From NCBI GenBank assembly GCA_035495555.1, contig DATJFQ010000054.1:1-16436 (forward strand): a stretch of DNA of 16,436 nucleotides. Direction: 5' to 3'. Shown in pieces: positions 12,350 to 16,436 of the stretch (position 1 is the first letter of the stretch; every line of letters starts with the position of its first letter). A program made the position numbers and the translations under genes. The DNA is from DATJFQ01 sp035495555. GTDB taxonomy: Bacteria > Acidobacteriota > Vicinamibacteria > Vicinamibacterales > 2-12-FULL-66-21. The notes below the pieces were generated by a model. That model was not told where the DNA came from. It did no database searches and saw only the letters and a list, made by a program, of their open reading frames with translations.

Positions 12350-12856
12350 ATGGCGGGAGAGCAGCCGGCGCCGGCGTCAATCGATGCATCACCGTTCCGG
12401 TTCGCGATCGTCGTCTCGAGGTTCAACGCCTTCGTGACCGATCCGCTCCGCGACGGCGCGATTGCTGTCCTGCGTGAGGCGGGCGCGCTCGAGAACAACG
12501 TGCAGGTATTTGCCGTGCCCGGCGCGTTCGAGGTGGCACAGGCTGCGCGCGTCGCCGCAGAGACAGGCCGCTTCGACGCCGTCGTCTGTCTTGGATGCGT
12601 GATTCGCGGCGAGACGCCGCACTTCGATTACATCGCGTCGGCGGCGGCCCGCGGGATCATGGAAGCCGCCGGCGAGACGGGCGTACCGATGGCGTTCGGC
12701 GTCCTGACGACGAACACGGTCGAGCAGGCGACGGCGCGCGCCGGCCAGGGTCCCGACAACAAAGGTCGGGAAGCGGCGGCGGCCGCGATCGAGATGGCGG
12801 CGCTGTACAAGTCGCTATCGGGGACGACGTCGCGCCCGTTCGGGTTTCGAGCATGA
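12350..12856 (+). CDS. ribH: 6,7-dimethyl-8-ribityllumazine synthase
   Basis: The 168-residue product condenses 5-amino-6-ribitylamino-uracil with 3,4-dihydroxy-2-butanone 4-phosphate, the next-to-last step of riboflavin synthesis. The family motifs are SRFN (23-26), PGAFE (57-61), GCVIRGETPHFDY (82-94) with the likely catalytic H91, FGVLTT (116-121) and the NKG phosphate-binding turn (137-139). An extra 15 residues at the N-terminus and a short C-terminal tail surround the core. Its ATG directly abuts the enoyl-CoA hydratase stop. ribH followed by nusB is a widespread bacterial gene order. No FMN riboswitch is visible upstream, as expected for an internal operon gene. Confidence 0.96.
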   Translation: MAGEQPAPASIDASPFRFAIVVSRFNAFVTDPLRDGAIAVLREAGALENNVQVFAVPGAFEVAQAARVAAETGRFDAVVCLGCVIRGETPHFDYIASAAARGIMEAAGETGVPMAFGVLTTNTVEQATARAGQGPDNKGREAAAAAIEMAALYKSLSGTTSRPFGFRA

Positions 12857-12911
12857 CCGCGGCAGGAGATTGCCCGGCGCGTTTCGGCTGTGCGGCCCGC
12901 GAGGAACATTG

Positions 12912-13400
12912 ATGGCTGTGAACGGCGCCGCTAGACACCGCGCGCGCGAGGCGGCGCTGCAGATGCTCTATCAGTGGGAGGTTGGTCGTGCGCCGGTCCC
13001 CGACATCCTTCGGACGTACTGGGCGGGGCGTGACGCGCCGCCGGATCCGGAGGACGAGTTGGCGGACGCCGTGCCCGAGTCAGCGCTCGTCGAGGACGAA
13101 CGCGCATATGCGAACGGGCTCGTGACCGGCACGATCGAGCGCCTGGCCGACGCCGACGAACTGATCGGCGCGCACGCGAAGAACTGGCGGATCGAGCGCA
13201 TGGCCGCCATCGATCGGCTGGTGCTGCGCCTGGCGATTTACGAGCTGCTCGCGCGGACGGATACCCCGCCCGCGGTGGTAATCAACGAGGCGCTGGAACT
13301 GGCGCGCACGTTCAGCGGCGAGGAGGCGGTCCCGTTCATCAACGGCGTCCTCGACGCAGTGCGCAGATCTCTCGACCGCACTACGAGTGCGGAACCGTAG
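12912..13400 (+). CDS. nusB: Transcription antitermination factor NusB
   Basis: The 162-residue all-helical protein binds boxA RNA with NusE (S10) in rRNA antitermination. The N-terminus RHRAREAALQMLYQWEVG, the middle IERMAAIDRLVLRLAIYELL and the C-terminus INEALELARTFSGEEAVPFINGVLDAV are all characteristic. Between them, about residues 25-55 form an acidic, Pro-rich loop (PPDPEDELADAVPE) longer than in short NusB proteins. I chose the ATG at 12912, preceded by GAGGAA at 12901-12906; the frame is open further upstream to 12870 but without family features. The gap of 55 bases to ribH and 32 bases to lysS suggests one transcription unit. Confidence 0.95.
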   Translation: MAVNGAARHRAREAALQMLYQWEVGRAPVPDILRTYWAGRDAPPDPEDELADAVPESALVEDERAYANGLVTGTIERLADADELIGAHAKNWRIERMAAIDRLVLRLAIYELLARTDTPPAVVINEALELARTFSGEEAVPFINGVLDAVRRSLDRTTSAEP

Positions 13401-13432
13401 CGCGGGCCGTCAGGCCTGCCTCACGAAGGACG

Positions 13433-14970
<1,538 letters not shown>

Positions 14971-14971
<1 letters not shown>

Positions 14972-15012
14972 ATTGCAGATTTCTGATTTCTGATTTCAGA
15001 TTTCAGATTGCA
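14971..15012 (+). repeat. Heptamer tandem repeat D, unit GATTTCT/GATTTCA
   Basis: Six 7-bp units run from the last base of the lysS stop: AATTGCA, two GATTTCT, two GATTTCA and GATTGCA. The outer units share ATTGCA, giving the array matching ends. It is the only markedly AT-rich array. Its CTGA steps place TGA in the array at 7-bp spacing, so several frames are closed. It fills most of the gap before the LolC/E-type permease gene. Confidence 0.92.
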
Positions 15013-15039
15013 GGTTCGGATTAGGAGATTCAGCGAAGC

Positions 15040-16269
15040 ATGAACCTTTCCTTCGAGGGCTTCGTCGCCGTCAGGTATCTGCTCGCGCGGCGGAAGCAGG
15101 CGTTCATCTCGCTGATTTCCGGCATCTCGATCCTCGGCGTGATGGTCGGCGTCATGGCGCTCCTCATCGCGCTCGCGCTGATGACGGGGCTTCAAGGCGA
15201 ACTGCGCGACCGCATCGTCGGCGCCTCCGCCCAGATCTATGTGTCCAAGACCGGTGAGGGACTGGTCGACTATCAGGCGGACGTCGCCAGGCTCAAGGCG
15301 ATTCAGCACGTGGTCGGCGCGGCGCCGGCCGTCCTGGGCAAGGGCCTGCTGACGAGCGGCGACGATCAGGCCCCCGCAACCGTCAAGGGGATCGATCCGT
15401 CCCTCGAGCCGGAGGTCACGGACATCGTGAAGGCGATGCGCTCCGGTTCGGTCGACGCGCTGCGCACTTCGCCGGACGCGATGGACGGGATGATCCTCGG
15501 GATCGACCTCGCGAAAACGCTGGGCGTTCAGCGCGGCGACGTCGTGCGGCTGATTACGCCTGATGAAGTCCTGACGCCCATGGGGCCGGAACCGCGGCGC
15601 CGGGCCTTCAAGGTCGTCGGCATCTTCAGCCTCGGCCTGTTCGAGTTCGACAGCGAGTACGCGCTCGTCAACCTGCCCGTCGCGGAACACATCTTCGGCA
15701 AGAACCATCCCGACTTCATTCAGTTGCGGCTCGACGACATGTTCGCCGCGCCAAGGATCGCCGACACGATTCCGGCCCACCTGGGGTCGGAGTATCTGGC
15801 CCAGGACTGGGCTGACATGAACAAGTCGCTGTTCTCGGCGCTCTGGCTCGAGAAGATGGCGATCTCGGTCACCATCGGACTGATCGTGATGGTTGCCGCG
15901 CTCAACATCATCGCGTCGCTCGTGCTGCTTGTGATGGAGAAGAGCCGCGACATCGCGATCCTGAAGACGATGGGGAGCAGCGCCGGGAGCATCCGGCGCA
16001 TCTTCATGCTGCAGGGGCTCATCATCGGGCTCGTCGGGACGGGCATGGGCGCGCTCGGCGGCGGCATCATCATTTACATCCTCGATCGGTACCGCTTGAT
16101 CCGCGTGCCGATCGACGTCTACCAGATTTCCTACGTGCCCTTCACGCTGCTTCCCTTCGACTTCGTCGTCGTGATCGTCTGCGCGATGCTGATCTGCTTC
16201 GTGGCGACGATCTACCCCTCGCGACAGGCGTCGAAGCTCGATCCGGCACAGGCGCTGCGGTATCAATGA
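15040..16269 (+). CDS. LolC/LolE-type ABC transporter permease (lipoprotein release)
   Basis: The 409-residue protein has the four-helix MacB/LolC/E layout. TM1 is about residues 25-50 (FISLISGISILGVMVGVMALLIALALM). A large periplasmic domain covers about 51-265, with the usual VKGIDPSLE and GMILGIDLAKTLGV segments. TM2 is near 273-300, TM3 near 327-350 and TM4 near 372-394. The cytoplasmic EKSRDIAILKTMGSS coupling helix after TM2 and the terminal YPSRQASKLDPAQALRYQ are hallmarks of LolC/LolE, which extract lipoproteins from the inner membrane for transfer to LolA. A single such permease (often called LolC/E or LolF-like) with an ATPase LolD next to it is common. LolD is not recognisable in the 167 bases left. 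A TAGGAGA site lies 11 bases before the ATG. Confidence 0.93.
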   Translation: MNLSFEGFVAVRYLLARRKQAFISLISGISILGVMVGVMALLIALALMTGLQGELRDRIVGASAQIYVSKTGEGLVDYQADVARLKAIQHVVGAAPAVLGKGLLTSGDDQAPATVKGIDPSLEPEVTDIVKAMRSGSVDALRTSPDAMDGMILGIDLAKTLGVQRGDVVRLITPDEVLTPMGPEPRRRAFKVVGIFSLGLFEFDSEYALVNLPVAEHIFGKNHPDFIQLRLDDMFAAPRIADTIPAHLGSEYLAQDWADMNKSLFSALWLEKMAISVTIGLIVMVAALNIIASLVLLVMEKSRDIAILKTMGSSAGSIRRIFMLQGLIIGLVGTGMGALGGGIIIYILDRYRLIRVPIDVYQISYVPFTLLPFDFVVVIVCAMLICFVATIYPSRQASKLDPAQALRYQ

Positions 16270-16436
16270 CCGACCGCGCTTCGCGCAGCCGCGCTTCGCG
16301 CGGGGTGCTTTGGGCTTGGGGCCTCGGATGGGTGCTGGGCAGCCGCGCTTCGCGCGGGATGGCGATGGGGGCGAGGACGGGGCGGCCCCGGTTCGCGCGG
16401 ACGCGGCTCCTCGTCGACGAGTCTTTCCGGCCGCGG
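16266..16436 (+). CDS. Open frame overlapping the permease stop, running off the window (uncertain)
   Basis: An ATG at 16266-16268 overlaps the permease stop as ATGA, and the frame stays open for 57 codons to the window edge. The sequence is Arg/Ser/Gly-rich, with SRASRG twice, encoded by copies of the CCGCGCTTCGCGCGG palindrome. I recognise no LolD feature such as a Walker A motif. It may be the low-complexity start of the next operon gene, or simply stop-free high-GC repeat DNA with the true next start beyond the edge. A later in-frame ATG at 16365 is an alternative start. Confidence 0.25.
   Translation, partial: MTDRASRSRASRGVLWAWGLGWVLGSRASRGMAMGARTGRPRFARTRLLVDESFRPR
16274..16357. repeat. 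Three copies of a CCGCGCTTCGCGCGG palindromic repeat
   Basis: Copies lie at 16274-16286 (13 bases, 3' end diverged), 16289-16303 and 16343-16357. The full copies are perfect inverted repeats, CCGCGC-TTC-GCGCGG, forming a 6-bp stem with a 3-base loop. Between copies 2 and 3 is a G-rich stretch with five runs of three or more G (16302-16339). Confidence 0.85.

Overview
The window is a high-GC chromosomal segment from a bacterium, most likely an acidobacterium of the Vicinamibacteria type. That placement is inference. It rests mainly on the secreted VWFA-domain protein at 9508-10461, which has the layout of the 'VWFA-related acidobacterial domain' family, on a DUF6677-like membrane protein, and on high-GC housekeeping genes separated by short tandem repeats. 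I see no prophage, transposase, CRISPR array, rRNA or tRNA.

Layout. (1) 1-1991: the 3' part of a DnaC-like helicase-loader ATPase, overlapping hemW (heme chaperone, radical SAM). (2) 1992-3292: a heptamer repeat array, a secreted Pro/Gln-rich protein of unknown function, and, convergent to it, a small outer-membrane beta-barrel protein. (3) 3305-3940: about 640 bp without a credible gene but with strong inverted repeats, including a 132-nt imperfect hairpin and a nested element closed by a perfect 10-bp stem. (4) 3957-7325: a tight four-gene run of acyl-CoA dehydrogenase, MeaB GTPase, methylmalonyl-CoA epimerase and an MBL-fold hydrolase, which points to breakdown of branched-chain acyl-CoA or propionyl-CoA through methylmalonyl-CoA. 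(5) 7495-9412: 5'-methylthioadenosine phosphorylase and a PfkB-family (probably adenosine) kinase, a purine-salvage pair separated by a 13-copy heptamer array. (6) 9508-11551: the VWFA protein, a convergent DUF2085 membrane protein, and a divergent pair of small membrane proteins. (7) 11567-16269: a same-strand housekeeping run of enoyl-CoA hydratase, ribH, nusB, lysS and a LolC/E-type ABC permease. (8) 16266-16436: an open frame of uncertain reality that overlaps the permease stop and carries three copies of a CCGCGCTTCGCGCGG palindrome.

The most unusual signal is a set of five intergenic tandem repeats at four gene junctions. They have five different unit sequences but all have a period of exactly 7 bp, and each starts within a few bases of, or across, the stop codon of the upstream gene. 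One pair of arrays (9393-9465) is arranged as near-inverted copies that can fold into a long hairpin with regularly spaced A/A mismatches. The second signal is the structured gene-free region at 3369-3822. Neither can be called new without genome-wide searches that I cannot run.
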